A stretch of 64,000 nucleotides of DNA from Ailurus styani (GCA_002007465.1 LNAC01000276.1:4931941-4995940); one strand, 5' to 3'. Positions 12,701 through 27,700 are shown, counted from the first letter of the stretch. Notes: a model not told the origin generated them from the sequence alone. Program-made: numbers and translations.

Positions 12701-15700
12701 ATATACATATGTGTATTTATTTTTCACTAATTCATTGGAAAATAAATTGTGGATATCATGCCCCTAAATCTCTTAGCATTTATCAACTAAGAACATAGAC
12801 ATGCTCTTACATAACACAGGGTCAATTTAGGAAATTTGTTGTTGATACAATTCTATTATTTAATTTAAGCCCATTGTCAAAAAGTTTTCAATTGTTCCAA
12901 TAATACATTTTTTTTCAAATTTGGGATTTATTCTTCAATCACATAGGCATTATATTTAGTTATTATGTTTCTTCAATCTCCTCTAGTCTAGAACAATTAC
13001 TTTCAGCCTTCCTTTTTCTTTTACGACATTAACATTTTTGTTGAGGTGAGGTAGTTAGTAGAGCATGTGCACCAATTGTGTTTGTCTCAGATTTCCCCAT
13101 AATTAGGTCTGGTTATGCATGTGGGGCAGGGAAAAGGCACATATGCTATTCTGTCTTTCTTTGTGTATGAAATTGGTAGTAGCAGATGAGAGATGGTAAG
13201 TTGTTTGTCTGATATATCAATAACAGAATTCCATTGATTTAACCAGCTTATTAACTAAATCCAAGAAACTTTTAAAGTACATCTAGGAAAAGTCCTAGAA
13301 GGAAGAATTTTTTTTTAAATCACTAGTGACTGAGTAAAGTCATTTATTGAGATTTTAAGACTGAAGACAGGACTTCAAGTGGGATAAGATGGAGTAAATA
13401 TTGAATAAAATAGAGAACCCACAGAGCTGCCTTCTTCCTCTCTCTCTCTCTCTACAGATGCATGTGCAAGCAATCCCTGCCCTAAGAAATCTTTCTGTGT
13501 CTCCGAGAATCAAAAGCACTACTGCTATTGCATAGAAGGATATGTCTCCACCACAGGAGAAGAAACTTTCACCAACCAGAACGTCAAATGCACAGGTGAT
13601 TCTGAACTTGTAGAAATTGTGGCACTACTGCAAGAGTATGCAAATCTTGGAAGAGAAGCTGGCCATAGGTTTCTCAGAGGGGAAAGGCTTCAGTGTCCTG
13701 CCTGAAGGTCATGTCATGTTACTCTGTAGAATCATTCTTGTGAGAGATGGGTAAGAATTTGAGGTTCAGGTGAAATTGACTTGTGTTCCATCTCAACTCT
13801 AATTAAGTAGCCATGCGACTTTTAGGGAAATTGCTTGAATCCTCAGTTTCAAGTGTATAACCCGTAAAATAGGAGTAATTATCATACATTCTGCAGATCA
13901 GGGAACTCGGGTCAGAGGAATATGAGTTTGTTTAAAGGAGTCAATCCCAAAATTAATGAAATACCCAGTTTAAAAAATAAGTCCTTCTATGCATCTACTG
14001 TCATGCTGGGCGCTTTTCTTGTTTAAACGACATACCAACTCCCCATGACACGGATGTCTCTTTTAAGTTGAACGTTAGCAAACTTTGTCTGTAGAGGGAT
14101 ATCTAGTAAATATTTCAGGCTTTGCAGGTCATATGGATTCTGTTGCAACTATTCAACCCTGTCTTTATAATGTAAATGCAGCCACAGACAAATGAATGGA
14201 TGTGGCTGCTTACCAATAAAACTTTATTTACAAAAACAGGCAGTGGCCAGCCCAGGGCCACAGTTTGCAACCTTGGCCTAAGTCATGAGAATACTTGCCA
14301 TCCCCCCCAAAATTCCCCACCACTTATAGTAGGATATAGGCATATTTATTTGAAAAGGAAAATAATTTGTTTTTCTGAGTTTATGCCAATATATTTTCAT
14401 CATTAAAAGGATTAATGAGAACATTTATGTATTTTTCTCATATTGTCTTTGATTTCCAGAATGCATTTTATGCTTACAGTACATTTCAGTTCAGACTAGC
14501 CATAGCCTCAGGTGGCTGGTAGTTCCTGTTTTGGACAATGGACTTCTTGGACCTGACTCTCAGATGTGACATTTTAAAAAACTCCAGCTCTTTCCATTTT
14601 GGAATCCAGAATGAGATGGAAGTAGAACTCTATTTTTTTTTTCAGTGATCCAAGATTCATTGTTTATGCACCACACCCAGTGCTCTATGCAATATGTGAC
14701 CTCCTTAATTCCCACCACCAGGCTCACCCATCCCCCCACCCCCCTCCATAACCCTCTGTTTCTCAGAGTCCACAGTCTCTCATGGTCAGAGATATCTATG
14801 AATTTCTGAGAGAAAATTATTGTAAATCAAGCCAAGATGCTCTTCAATGGACGAATGGATAAAGAAGATGTAGTCCATATATATAATGGAATATTACACA
14901 GCCATCAGAAAGGATGAATACCCAACATTTATATCAACATGGATGAGTCTGGAGGAGATTATGCTGAGTGAAACAAGTCAAGCAGAGAAAGTCAATTATC
15001 ATATGGTTTCACTTACTTGTGGCACGTAAGGAATAAAATGGAGGACTCTAGGGGAAGGAAAGGAAAAATGAATTGGGGAAAATCAGAGAGGGAAATGAAA
15101 GATGAGAGACAGTGGATTCTGAGAAACAAACTGAGGGTTATGGAGGGGAGGGGGATGGGGAGATGGGTGAGCCTGGTGGTGGGAATTAAGGAGGTCACGT
15201 ATTGCATGGAGCACTGGGTGTGGTGCATAAACAATGAATCTTGGATCACTGAAAAAAATAAAGTAAAAAAAATTTTTTAAAAAGCAAAATATGAAAATAT
15301 ATAAGATTAAACCTCTCTGTAATTGCACAATATTGTTTATTTGGTATGATTCCTACTCATCTTTTTAAATCAACACACAAAGTCATAATTTATATAAGTA
15401 TTAATCAAATTCACTATTGTAACTTTTTTGTGTCTCACACAAAAGGTTGAAATACTCCATGATAACAGATTGTTCCTAGACTATATTGTTTCTCACAACA
15501 TGAAATCCTAATCACAATGAAATATATATGTAATATAATAATAATATAATATAGTAACAATATCCTCATATATATCCTTTTTTAAAACATCTTAATTTTA
15601 CTTTTTTTCCAAGATTCATTATTTGTGCACCACACTGAGTGCTCTGTGCAATACATGCCCTCCTGGATACCCACCACCAATAATTAATATAGTTATAATA

Positions 15701-18700
15701 TTAAAATATGAAATATTTGATAATAATTAAAAACCAAATAACTTGCCTTAATTAAAACATAAGGTGAGAACTAGGAAGAGAAAGGCTGCTTTTTTTTGTT
15801 TTAATAATAATAAAAAAATTTACCCCCAGTCATAGGGAGGTATAATCGACATATAGTTCTGTATAAGTTTAAGGTGTAGAATGACTTGAAGAAAGCCTAT
15901 TCTTATATTATCAAACAAATGAATTCTTGAATCTTTCTGGAGATCCTTTCTGAGGATTTTAAGTTCTCTCCTGTTTCCTGTTTCCTTAGCCCAGATTTTC
16001 CTAGAAAACAGAACCTGAGGCACAACATGTATTCAGGCTTTAAGGGGTTGTGTGTGCAATCTTAAGGCAGCAAGAGTGAGGAAATAAGAGGACATGAAAC
16101 AGGGAAGGAGGGAAAGCAAATTCAAGATGATGCATCCCTGTGCTGGGAGCTGCCTTGTAAGACAATGCAGATGGTGGTGTGGCCATGCAAGACTTTCCAG
16201 AAAGGCCACTTATAACCGTGTCTTGGGAAAGGGCAGTCTCTTGACAGGAGGAAAGAGGGAGAAAAAGAGAGAGGCCAGCTCCTTCTCATCTTGTCTCTCC
16301 CCTTGGTCAAGCTTTGCCTCACTGGAATTTTCCTGACTTCTGGGTTGATTTGACTGTCTGTGGAAAGCAGATATTGTATCCCACAGCAAAAGCAGTTCAT
16401 CTGAGTCTAGGTGGGAGATCCCAGAGCCTCCATGTGTATGATGATATCAGATCTGGGTGCTGGAGCTGCTATGATGCCCACCACACCAGGGGAACCTCAG
16501 CTGGGGGAGGTCAGGTCAGTCTGCACTATCAGGAGACAAGACACCTGAGGTATCTCATGTGGCTGTGAGTGGGCAAAAATGATGTCCATAAACTGGGTAC
16601 AATATAATTTGCTGTCATTTCTTCCTGTCTTGCTTTTCCTTCGGGCTGGCTTAAAACATTTCTTCACTGCCATGGGGTCCACAGCTGTACTTCCACACTT
16701 ATTAAGGCCACTTTTTAAAGGCCATACTTATTAAGGTGCAGATTTTCTTGGCAATATGGGCTTGCAGTGACAGAACTCATACAGCAATTCAATAATGTGG
16801 CAGGATACAAAATCAATCCACAGAAATCAATTGCTTTCTTATACACTAGCAATGAAAGTATAGAAAGGGAAATTAGAGAATCGATTCCATTTAATATAGC
16901 ACCAAGAACCATAAGATACCTTGGAATAAACCTAACCAAAGAGGTAAAGGATCTGTACTTGAGGAACTACAGAACACGCATCAAAGAAATTGAAGAAGAT
17001 ACAAAAAGATGGAAAAGCATTCCATGCTCGTGGATTGGAAGAATAAACATTGTTAAAATGTCTATACTTCCCAGAGCAATCTATACCTTCAATGCCATCC
17101 CAATCAAAATTCCACTGGCATTTTTCAAAGTGCTGGAACAAACAATCCTAAAATTTGTATGCAACCAGAAAAGACCCTGAATTGCTAAGGAAATGTTGAA
17201 GAAGAAAAACAAAGCTGGGGGCATCACGTTGCCTGATTTCAAGCTTTACTACAAAGTTGTGATCACCAAGACAGCATGGTACTGGCACAAAAACAGACAC
17301 ATAGACCAATGGAACAGAGTGGAAAGTCCAGATATGGACTCTCCACTCTATGGTCAAATAATCTTCGACAAAGCAGGAAAAAAATATCCAGTGGAAAAAA
17401 GAGAGTCTCTTCCATAAATGGTGCTGGGAAAATTGGACAGCTATGTATAGAAGAATGAAACTTGACCATTCTCTCACACCATACACAAAGATAAACTCAA
17501 AATGGATGAAAGACCTCAACATGACGCAGGAATCTATCAAAATCCTAGAGGAGAATATAGGCAGTAACCTCTTTGACACTGGCCACAGCAACTTCTTTCA
17601 AGACACATCTCCAAAGGCAAAGGAAACAAAAGCAAAAATGAACTTTTGGGACTTTATCAAGATAAAAAGCTTCTGCACAGCAAAGGAAATAGTCAACAAA
17701 ACAAAGAGGCAACCCACAGAATGGGAGAAGATATTCTCAAATGATGCTACAGACAAAGGGCTGATATCCAAGATCTATAAAGAAATTCTCAAGCTCAATG
17801 CCCCAAAAAAAGATAATCATATCAAAAAATGGGCAGAAGAAATGAACAGACACTTCTCCAAAGAAGACATACAAATGGCCAACACACCCCTGAAAAAATG
17901 TTCATCATCCCTAGCCATCAGGGAAACTCAAACCAAAAGCACATTGAGATACCACTTTACACCAGTTAGAATGGCCCAAATCAACAAGACAGGAAACAAC
18001 AAGTGTTGGAGAGGATGTGGAGAAAGGGGAACCCTCTTTCACTGTTGGTGGGAATGCAAGTTGGTGCAGCCACTTTGGAAAACAGTGTGGAGATTCCTCA
18101 AAAAATTAAAAATAGAGCTACCCTGTGATCTTGCAATTGCACTACTGGATATTTACCCCAAAGATACAGATGTAGTGAAAAGAAGGGCCATATGTACCCC
18201 AGTGTTCATAGCAGCAATGTCCACAATCGCCAAACTGTGGAAAGAGCTGAGATTCCCTTCAACAGAGGAATGGAAAAAGAAGATATGGTCCATATATACA
18301 ATGGAATATTACTCAGCCATCAGAAAGATAGACTATCATGTCATCTGTAAAGAATGAGACTTTGAGTTCTTCTTTGCTAATTTGAATGCTAAATTCTTTT
18401 TGTTGTCTGATTGCTGAGGCTAGAACTTCTAGTACTATGTTAAACAATAGTGGTGAGAGTGAACAACCTTGTCGTGTTTCTGACCTTAAGGGAAAAGATC
18501 TCAGTGTTTCCCCATTGAGAATAATATTCACTGTGGGCTTTTCACATATGGCTTTTATGACATTGAGTTATGTTCCCTCTATTCCTACATTGTGAAGAGT
18601 TTAAATTAAGAAAGGATGGTGTATTTTGTCAAATGCTTTTTCTGCATCAATTGAGAGAATCACATGGGTTTTGTCCTTTCTTTTATTAATGAGATGTATC

Positions 18701-21700
18701 ATGTTGATTGGTTTGCAAATGTTGAACCACCCTTGCATCCCAGGAATAAATCCCACTTGGTCGTGGTGATTCATCCTTTTAATATACTATGGAATTCTAC
18801 TGGCTAATATCTTGGTGAGTATTTTTGGTATTTATGTTCATCAGGGATATTGGTCTGTAATTCTCCTTTGTCTTTGTCTGGTTTTGGGATCAGGGTAATG
18901 CTGGCATCATAGAAGGAGTTTGAAAGTTTTCCTTCCATTTCTATTTTTTGAAACACCTTCAGAAGAATAGGTATTTTAGGCACCTGCGTGGCTCAGTGGG
19001 TCAAGCCTCTGCATTCTGCTCAGGTCATGATCTCGGTGTCCTGGGATCGAGCTCCTCATTGGGCTCTCTGCTCAGTGGGGAGCCTGCTTCCTGCCTCTCT
19101 GCCTACTTGTGATCTCTCTCTATCTGTCAAATAAAGAAATAAAATCTTTTAAAAAAGAAGAAGAAAAGGAATAGGTATTAGTTCTTCTTTAAATGTTTGG
19201 TAGACTGCATCAAAAACTAATGATGTATTGCATGGAGCACTGGGTGTGGTGCATAAACAATGACTCTTGGGTCACTGAAAAAATAAAGTAAAATAAGAAA
19301 AGATACCAGAAAACAAACAAACAAACAAAAAACCAAACCAAAACAAAAACTAATGATGTATTTTATGGTGACTAACATAACACAATAAAATTAATTAATT
19401 AATTAATTAATTAATTAATTAATAACAACAAATGTTTGACAGAATTCCCCTGAGAAGCCATCTGGCCCTGGATTCTTGTTTGTTGGGTGATCTTTGATTA
19501 CTGCTTCAATTTTCTTGCTTGTTATGGTTCTGTTCAAATTTTCTGTTTCTTCCTGTTTCAGTTTTATAAGTTTCCAGGAATGCATCCATTTCTTTCTGAT
19601 TGCCTAATTGTTGGGATACAATTGCTCATAATATGTTCTTTTTTTTAAGATTTTGTTTATTTATTTGTCAGAGAGAGAGACAGAGGCAGACATAAGGAGA
19701 AACAGACTCCCTGCCAAGCAAGGAGCCTGATGCAGGACTCAATCCCAGGACCTGAACTGAAGGCAGCCACTTAACTGACTGAAACACCCAGGCTTCCCGC
19801 TCATAATATGTTCTTAAAATTGTTTGTATTTCCTTGGTGTTGATCATGATCTCTCCTCTTTCATTCATGATTTTACTAATTTGGGTCATTTCTCTTTTGT
19901 TTTGGCAAGGGTTTTGTTGATCTTATTAATTCGTTCAATGAACAAGCTTCTGGTTCCATTGATCTATTCTGCTGTTGTTTTGGTTTCTATTTCATTGATT
20001 TCTGTTCTGGTCTTTATTATTTCTCTTCTCCTACTTGGTTTAGATTTTATTTGCTGTTTGTTCTCCAGCTCCTTTAGGTGTAAGGTTAGTATGAAAGGTT
20101 TTGAACAGTTGTGTTTTCATTTTTCATTTGTTTCCTTGAACTTTTAAAATTCTTTAATTTCCTGGTTGACCCATTCATTCTTTAGTAGGATGCTATTTAA
20201 CCTCCAAGTATTTGAGTTCCTTCCAAATTATCTCTTGTGATTGAGTTCAAGTTTCAAAGCTGTGGCCTGAAAATATGCAGAGAATAATTACAATCTTTTG
20301 GTACTTGTTGAGACCTGATTTGTGACTCCGTATGTGATCTATTCTGAAGAAAGCTCTGTATGCACTCAAGAAGAATATGTATTCTTTGTTTTAGGATGGA
20401 ATGCTCTGTATATATCTGTGAAGCCCATCTGATCCAGTGTCTCATTCAAAGCCCTTGTTTCTTTTTTTTTTAAGATTTTTATTTATTTATTTGACAGAGA
20501 AAGACACAGCAAGAGAAGAAACACAAGCAGGGGAAGTGGAAGAGGGAGAAGCAGGCTACCCGCTGAGCAGGGAGCCCAATGTGGGACTTGATCCCAGGAC
20601 CCTGGGACCATGACCAAGCCAAAGGCAGACATTTATAGACAGGCACCCAGGAACCCCAAAACCCTTGTTTTTTTATTGACCTGCTTAGATATTCTATCCA
20701 TTGCTATGAGTGGGGTGTTGAAGTCCTCTACTATTATTATATTCTTATCAATGTGTTTCTTTAACTTGATTATTAACTGGTTGATATAATTGGCTGTTTC
20801 CAAGTTAGGGACATAAATATTTATAATTGTTAGGTCTTCTTGTTGTAGAGACACATTAACTATGGTATAATGTCCCTCTTCATCCCTTCTACAGTCTTGG
20901 TTTAAAATCTAATTTGTCTGATATGAGGTTCGCTACCCCTAGCTTTCTTTTGAATTCCATTAGCATCATAAATCATTTTCCACCTCCTCACTTTCAGTCT
21001 GGAGGTGTCTTTAGGTCTAAAGTGAGTCTTTTGTAGACAGCATGTGGATGGGACTTGTTTTCGTGTGTGTGTGGTTTTTTTTTTTATCCAATCTGATACT
21101 CTGTGTCTTTTGCTTGGAGCACATAGCACATTTACATTCAGAGTAACTATTGAAAGATATGAACTTAGTGTCATTGTATTGCCTGTAAGTGCCTGTTTCT
21201 GTAAATTGTCTCTGTTTCTTTCTGGTCTATGTTACTTCTGGGCTATCTCTTTCCTTACAGAATCCCCTTAATATTTCTCGAAGGGCTAGCCTGGTAGTCA
21301 CATATTTATTTAGTCTGTCTGTTCTGGAAGGTCTTTATCTCTCCTTCCATTCTGAATGACAGCCTTGCTGGAAAAAGTATTCTTGACTGTATGTTCTTCT
21401 CATTTGGTACCCTGAATATATCATGCCAGCCCTTTCTGGCCTGCCAGGTTTCTGTGGAAGTCCTTTTTTTAAGTAATTTTTAAAATTATGTTATGTTAGT
21501 CACCATGCAGTACATTATTGGGTTTTTTTAGAACAGAAAAATAGCACTAGCTTATTTTTTAAATTTAAGTTGTTTCTTTCTTTCTTTTTCTTTTATTTAT
21601 TTATATTTAAAATTATTTATTTATTTCATCATTATTATTTTTAATTTAATTTAATTTTTTCAGTGATCCAAGATTCATTGTTATGCACCACACCCAGTCA

Positions 21701-24700
21701 TCATTAGTTTTTGATGTAGTGTTTCATGATTCATTGTGTATAACACTCAGTGCTCAATGCACTACTGGGTATTTACCCCAAAGATACAGAGGTAGTGAAA
21801 AGAAGGGCCATGTGCACCCCAATGTTCATAGCAGCAATGTCCACAATAGTCAAACTGTGGAAGGAGTCAAGATGCCCTTCAACAGAAAAATGGATAAAGA
21901 TGTGGTCCATATATACAATGAGATATTACTCAGCCATCAGAAAGGATGAATACCTAACATTTGCATCAACATGGATGGAACTGGAGGAGATTTTGCTAAG
22001 TGAAAGAGGTCAAACAGAGAAAGACAATTATCTGTGGATAGTTCTGATGTTTAGTCTGATGTTCCTCCCTCTGTAGGTAAGGAGCCTCTTGTTTCGAGCT
22101 AATCTCAGGATTCTCTCTTTATCTCTAAAATGTGCAAGCTTCACCATTATATGTGGTGGTGTTGATCTATTTTTATTGATTTGGGGAGGCACCCTCTCTT
22201 TCTCTTGGACATGAATGCTTGTTTCCTTCCCCAGATTATGGAAGTTCTCAGTGATGATTTGCTCAAGTATACTTTTTGGCCCCCCTTCTATCTCTCTTCG
22301 CCCTCAGGCATCCCAATAATTCTGACATTGGTTCATTTCATGACATCATTAATTTCTCAAAGACTTTCTTCATGGGCTGTTAGTTGTCTTTCTCTCTTTT
22401 CCTCAACTTACTTCCCAATGGACTTCCTTTCCATCAGCCTGTCTTCTAGATCACATACTCTCTCTTCTGCCTCATTCACCCTAGTTGAGCATCCAATTTA
22501 GACTGCATCTCCATTACAGCATTTTAAAGTTTGGCCTGATTAGATCTCACTTCTGTACTAACAGATTCTCTACTGTCTTTTAATGTTTTTTTCAAGCCCA
22601 GCTATTAACTTTATAATTGTTACCTTGAATTCCATCACTGACATCTTCCTTATATGCATATTGATTAGATCTGTGGCAGGGAACATTGCTTCTGGTTCTT
22701 TCTTTTGTTTTGAATTTCTCCTTGCCCAGAGAAGAATGGGTGAGTGAGTGAGCAGAATCAAAAATATCAATCACCAGCCAAACAAAATAAACACTAGACA
22801 AATCTAAAGCAGTTAAAAACCAAAACAGAAAAGCAAACAAAAACAAGAGAAAACAAAACAAAAAGAGAAAAAAAAGAGGGAGAAAGAAATTATAATCTCA
22901 CAGGGTGAACAAAGCAGGATGATCCACTTGTTACTGGGTGAATTTTGGTCTTTGTGTTAGAAGACACTAAATCCCAAAATTACAAAGAAAGCAAAACTTA
23001 TATATATACAAAATTAAAATTATTTAGAGTACACAAAGACCAAAAATGAAGTGTATCTCTATAAAATGTAGATGTGAAAAATAAAAGTTAAAAATGAATT
23101 AAAAACATAGAGTTGATAAAATAAGAAACTAGTTGAAATGGGAAAAAAGAAAACAAAGAAACAGAAGATTTTAGATGGAAAGATAAATGGATCATAAGAA
23201 AATCCTCAAATTCTATATACTATTTTCCCCTAGAGTTGGGGTTTCACAATCTTGTGTGATCCCTAAGCTAGTTGTGCACCTGTTCTTCCAGTTTGTCTTC
23301 TGGGGCAGGGTTCTGCTGCACTGCTTCTCAGGTGTCTTTGCCTGGGCCTAGTTGCACCTCCCCTTGCCAGGGGCTGGTCTCAATGTAAGCTGGTCCTCTG
23401 TGTGGGTTTGTTCTCTGAAGGCTTTCCATGCTTCTTTAGAGGATCAGAATAAAAATGGCCATGCCCCAGTCTCCAGCCCCAGAGCTGAAAGATCTAAGTC
23501 CCCCCTCTTCAGTAAACCCTATTGGACAAACAAAGTTTTCATTTTTGTGTGTGCCAAACTCCACAACTGCTGTGGTAGGTGTCCATGGCAGTCTCCTAGC
23601 GGGAGTCTGAGGGACTCGCATTACTGCCCCTTGTATACCATGGGGCTGAGAGAGGTTGCAGGCTCATGCACATACCCACTCCACCACTCCCAGGGAGATG
23701 GCTGACTGTCACCCTATTGTCCTTGCTGAGGCTGCACTTGAAAGCTGTTGCTTGGTTATGGGCACACCTGTTTAACCCCTCCCAAGGGATGGCAGGCAGT
23801 GCACACATTCTAGTCTGTTTTAGGGTGCTCAGGTGAAGAGCAGTCATCCCATTAGCCTGGCCCATGGTTTGTGGTAATTTAATTTTTTAATTTTTTAATT
23901 TTTTAAATTTATTTATTTTTTTATTCTTTGCCCCAGGGGTACAGGTCTGTGAATCATCAGGCTTACATCTTTCACAGCATTCACCAAAGCACAAACCCTC
24001 CCCAATGTCCATAACCCATCCACCCTATCCCTACCCTCCCACCCCCAGTAACCCTCAGTTTGTTTTGTGAGATTAGGAGTCTCTTATGGTTTGTCTCCTT
24101 CCCCATCCCATCTTGTTTCATTATTTGTTTATGATAACTTAAGATTCCCCTCCTGGGCTCCCTGACTGTAACCAGTTTCCCCGCTCCAATGCTTGGTCAC
24201 TCTACCAGTTCAGGCACACCAGTTAGTTCTGTGACTCCTGGGATCCTGAGACCACACTGACCCGCCTGGAATTCTTCCCATTTCATCCCCCTGAGCCCCT
24301 TTCATACAGGGATGTCTCTCGAGATTTCTAAGGGTTCTGATCTTGCCCCCCAGGGCTCTATCACTTTCTAGTAGTCAGCTTATGGAGGCTCCCTCCCCCT
24401 TCCATTTATCTCTGATATCTCCCCTCAGATTCATGTCTCCATACCTCCTATCTTGCAAAAAGCAGTCTCTTTTCTACTTGTAGAGTTCCAGATATATTTC
24501 CTTACATCTCAGGATGAATTCACAGGTGTTCAGAATGGTCTGATAGTTATCCAGCTAAATTCAAAGGACCAAATGAAACAAGGTCCCCTACTCTTCCACC
24601 ATCTTCCCTCCTCCCCCACAGTGGTTGCTCTTCTATTTGAAGAATTGCAGCAATTCTCTTCTTAGATCTCAGGTTTCATTCACAGGTGTTCAGAATGATG

Positions 24701-27700
24701 TGATAGATAACTAGCTGAATTTAAGGACCAGATGAAACAAAGGTCCTCTATTCTTCCATCATCTTCCCTCTGATCAAAACCTATATTTTAAAAGTCCTGT
24801 TAAGGGTCAAGCTACAACCTTCCCAACTACTTAAAAACTAAAGAAGAATTGGAGACCCATTTTTGTTTTTTGGAATTGTAGGATCCTCCAAGATTATAGA
24901 GACAAATCTCTCCTAATTAAAGTAGACATGGTGCCTTGTTTCCTGTGATGAGTCTATGTTGTTAATCCAACTTATCTCTTTCCTGCCCTAGAAATCAACC
25001 GTGTGACCTGCTCTAATTTCAAAAATAGTGATCCAACTTTCCAGGACTGTCAGAAGCAGGTAAGGTTCATCACTTCATGGGTTTGCACTCTGCTTGCACA
25101 AGTGTACAGGAGACCATCCTCAGAATAGAGTGCGTGATGTAGGGAGGGATACTTCACCATAGTGTGCAGCTGTATTCAATATATATATTGCCATGTAACA
25201 AGTGACCCCCAAACTTAGTGACTTAAACAACATTTATTGTCTCCAAATTCCTATGAGTCAGGAATCCAGGGAGTGCTTTGCTGGACTGTTGCCATGGGGT
25301 ATCTAACAAGGCTGTCATGAAGGTGTGAGGATGTAGAGTAAGCAATCTCATTTGTGCTGACAGGAAAGGAAAGTCATGGAGCTGCTTTGGTAAAGAGGCT
25401 GGCAGCTCCTCAAACAGTTAAACATAGAATTATCATATTCCCAGTAATTCCACTGCTAGGTATATACCCAAGAAAATTGAAAATACATGTCAACACAAAA
25501 ACTTGTACAGCAGTGTTCACAGTGGCATTATTCACAATAGCCAGAAAGTGGAAATGACTGACATGCCCTTGAACTCCTAAGCAGGCAAAAGAAATGTGGT
25601 TTATCCATACAATGGGCTATTCCCCAGCCATAAAAGTGAATGAAGCATTGACACATGCTACAATATGGATGGACCTTGAAAACGTGATGCTCGGTGAAAG
25701 AAGCCAGACACAAAAGGTTGCAGAGGGTGTGATTCCTTTTATGTGAACTGTCCAGATAGACAAATCCCGAGACACAGAAAATAGACTAGGGGTTTCCAGA
25801 GACTAGGGGGTGGGTGGATGGAGGGATTGGGTCTGATTGCTCAGGAATGCAGATTTTAGGGGATGGTGTGGAAAATGCTCTAAAATTGATTGTGGTTGTG
25901 GTAATGGTTGTACAAATCTGTGAATACACTAAAAGCCATTGAATTATATACTTAAAATGGATGAGTCTTATAGGTGAATTATACCTCATTGGAATTGTTA
26001 AAGAAAAAGAAATGTTCACTGGATTGGCCAGTGTGCATAGTTGGTCTCCCAATATAATTAATCAAAGACTTTTAGTGCCTACAGAAAATGTAAAGACCAT
26101 ATATGCTCCTAATCTCACAAAACAAATTGAGGGTTACTGGGGTGTGGGAGGGCAGGGATAGGGTGGATGGGTTATGGACATTGGGGAGGGTTTGTGCTTT
26201 GGAAAATGCTGTGAAAGATGTAAGCCTGATGATTCACAAACCTGTACCCCTGGGGCAAAGAATAAAAAAAAAAGACCATATATGCTGAACGCCTTTGTTT
26301 TTAATTAGGGACCCTGAGGCCCAGAGAGATTTAAGTGAGTTTTTCAAGGTCACTTAAAACCATAGCTAGTTGGTGCCAAAGCTGTGTTTTAGCGACCAGT
26401 TTTAAAGTATTTGATAAGTTATTTTATGTCCAAATAAAATTCTTTTTGTTATTAAAAAAATAAAGTATGTGTTTGGCAAAATAGAGGGTCATAGAGAAAG
26501 AGGAAAAAATAAAGCAAGATGAAATCAGAGAGGGAGACAAATCATAAGAGACTCTTTTTTTAAGATTTTATTTATTTATTTGACAGAGAGAGAGAGATTA
26601 CAAGTAAGCAGAGAGGCAGGCAGAGAGAGAGGAAGCAGGCTCCCCACTGAGCAGGGAGCCTGATGTGGACCTTGATCCCGGGACCCTGAGATCATGACCT
26701 GAGCAGAAGGCAGAGGCCTTAACCCACTGAGCCACTCAGGCACCCCATAAAAGACTCTTAATCATAGGAAACAAACTGAGGGTTACTGGAGGGGAGGGGA
26801 GTAGAGGGTATGGGGTAACTGGGTGATGGGCATTAAGGTAGGCGTGTGATATAAGGAGCACTGGATATTATATAAGACTGATGAATCACAGACCTCTACT
26901 TCTGAACCAACAGTACATTATAGGTTAATTAATTGAATTTGAATTTTAAAAATTAGGTAAAAAGGGGCAGCTGGGTGGCTCAGTGGGTTAAGCCTCTGCC
27001 TTCGGCTTGGGTCATGATCCCAGCGTCCTGGGATCAAGCCCCACATAGGGCTCTCTGTTCAGCAGGGAGCCTGCTTCCCCCCCCCTGCCTGCCTCTCTGT
27101 CTACTTGTGATCTCTCTCTCTGTCAAATAAATAAATAAAATATTTTTTTTAAATTAGGTAAAAAAATAAAGTACGTGTTTGGGGCTCATTTATAAAAACT
27201 ACTAGACAACCAGCCCAAGCTGATTAAAGGAAAAATAACAAATCCTTCTTTTCTTCTTTTCTCTTAGTTAAATTTGAGCAGTTCTCAAGACAGCAGCAGA
27301 GAGATCTGTACCCGTTTCGCAAAGCTGTCCCGCAGCTGTGGAGAGGGAAACACTGCTCTGTCCCTGCAGGTCTGAGCTTCTTTCCTTTGTCTCCAGGTGC
27401 AGATGGATGCCTTCTCCACTGCCACCTCCCTTTTAAGTAGACTTTGTTTTTAGAGCAGTTTCAGGTTCACAACAACGTTGAGCAAAAATAGAGAGTTCCC
27501 ATATATCCCCGCCCCCTATGCATGCACAGCCTCCCCTGCTACCTGGCACCAGATGGTACTTTTGTGAACCTGCAATGTCTTATCAAAGGCCAAAGGCTGA
27601 CATTAGGCGTCATACTTCTGGCTGTGCATTCTGTGAATTTTGTCAAATGTATGATGACATGTATCGACCATTAAGTATCAAACAGAATAGTTTCATTGTT

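Larger units (their letters stand above)
18326..24780 (-). mobile_element. Large carnivore L1, 5' UTR to RT motif, antisense
   Basis: Read on the minus strand: 5' UTR (24780 to about 22600), ORF1 coiled-coil region (about 22560-22040), ORF2 endonuclease (about 21250-20660) and RT up to the TDDM version of the FADD box (about 18340). Interrupted by SINEs at 18976, 19641 and 20462, by an L1 3' end at 19213-19430, by an L1 at 21463-22030 and by an L1 3' end at about 23880-24130. Many stops; not a functional element. Confidence 0.88.

Noticed and set aside
16094..16682. Overlapping 60-92-codon frames as an extra exon or second EGF
   Set aside because: No six-cysteine pattern, no D-x-(N/D)-E-C start, and no phase-1 splice pair.
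17443..18357. 304-codon open frame, the longest in the window
   Set aside because: It is the C-terminal part of L1 ORF2 without a start, RT motif or 3' UTR; not a host gene.
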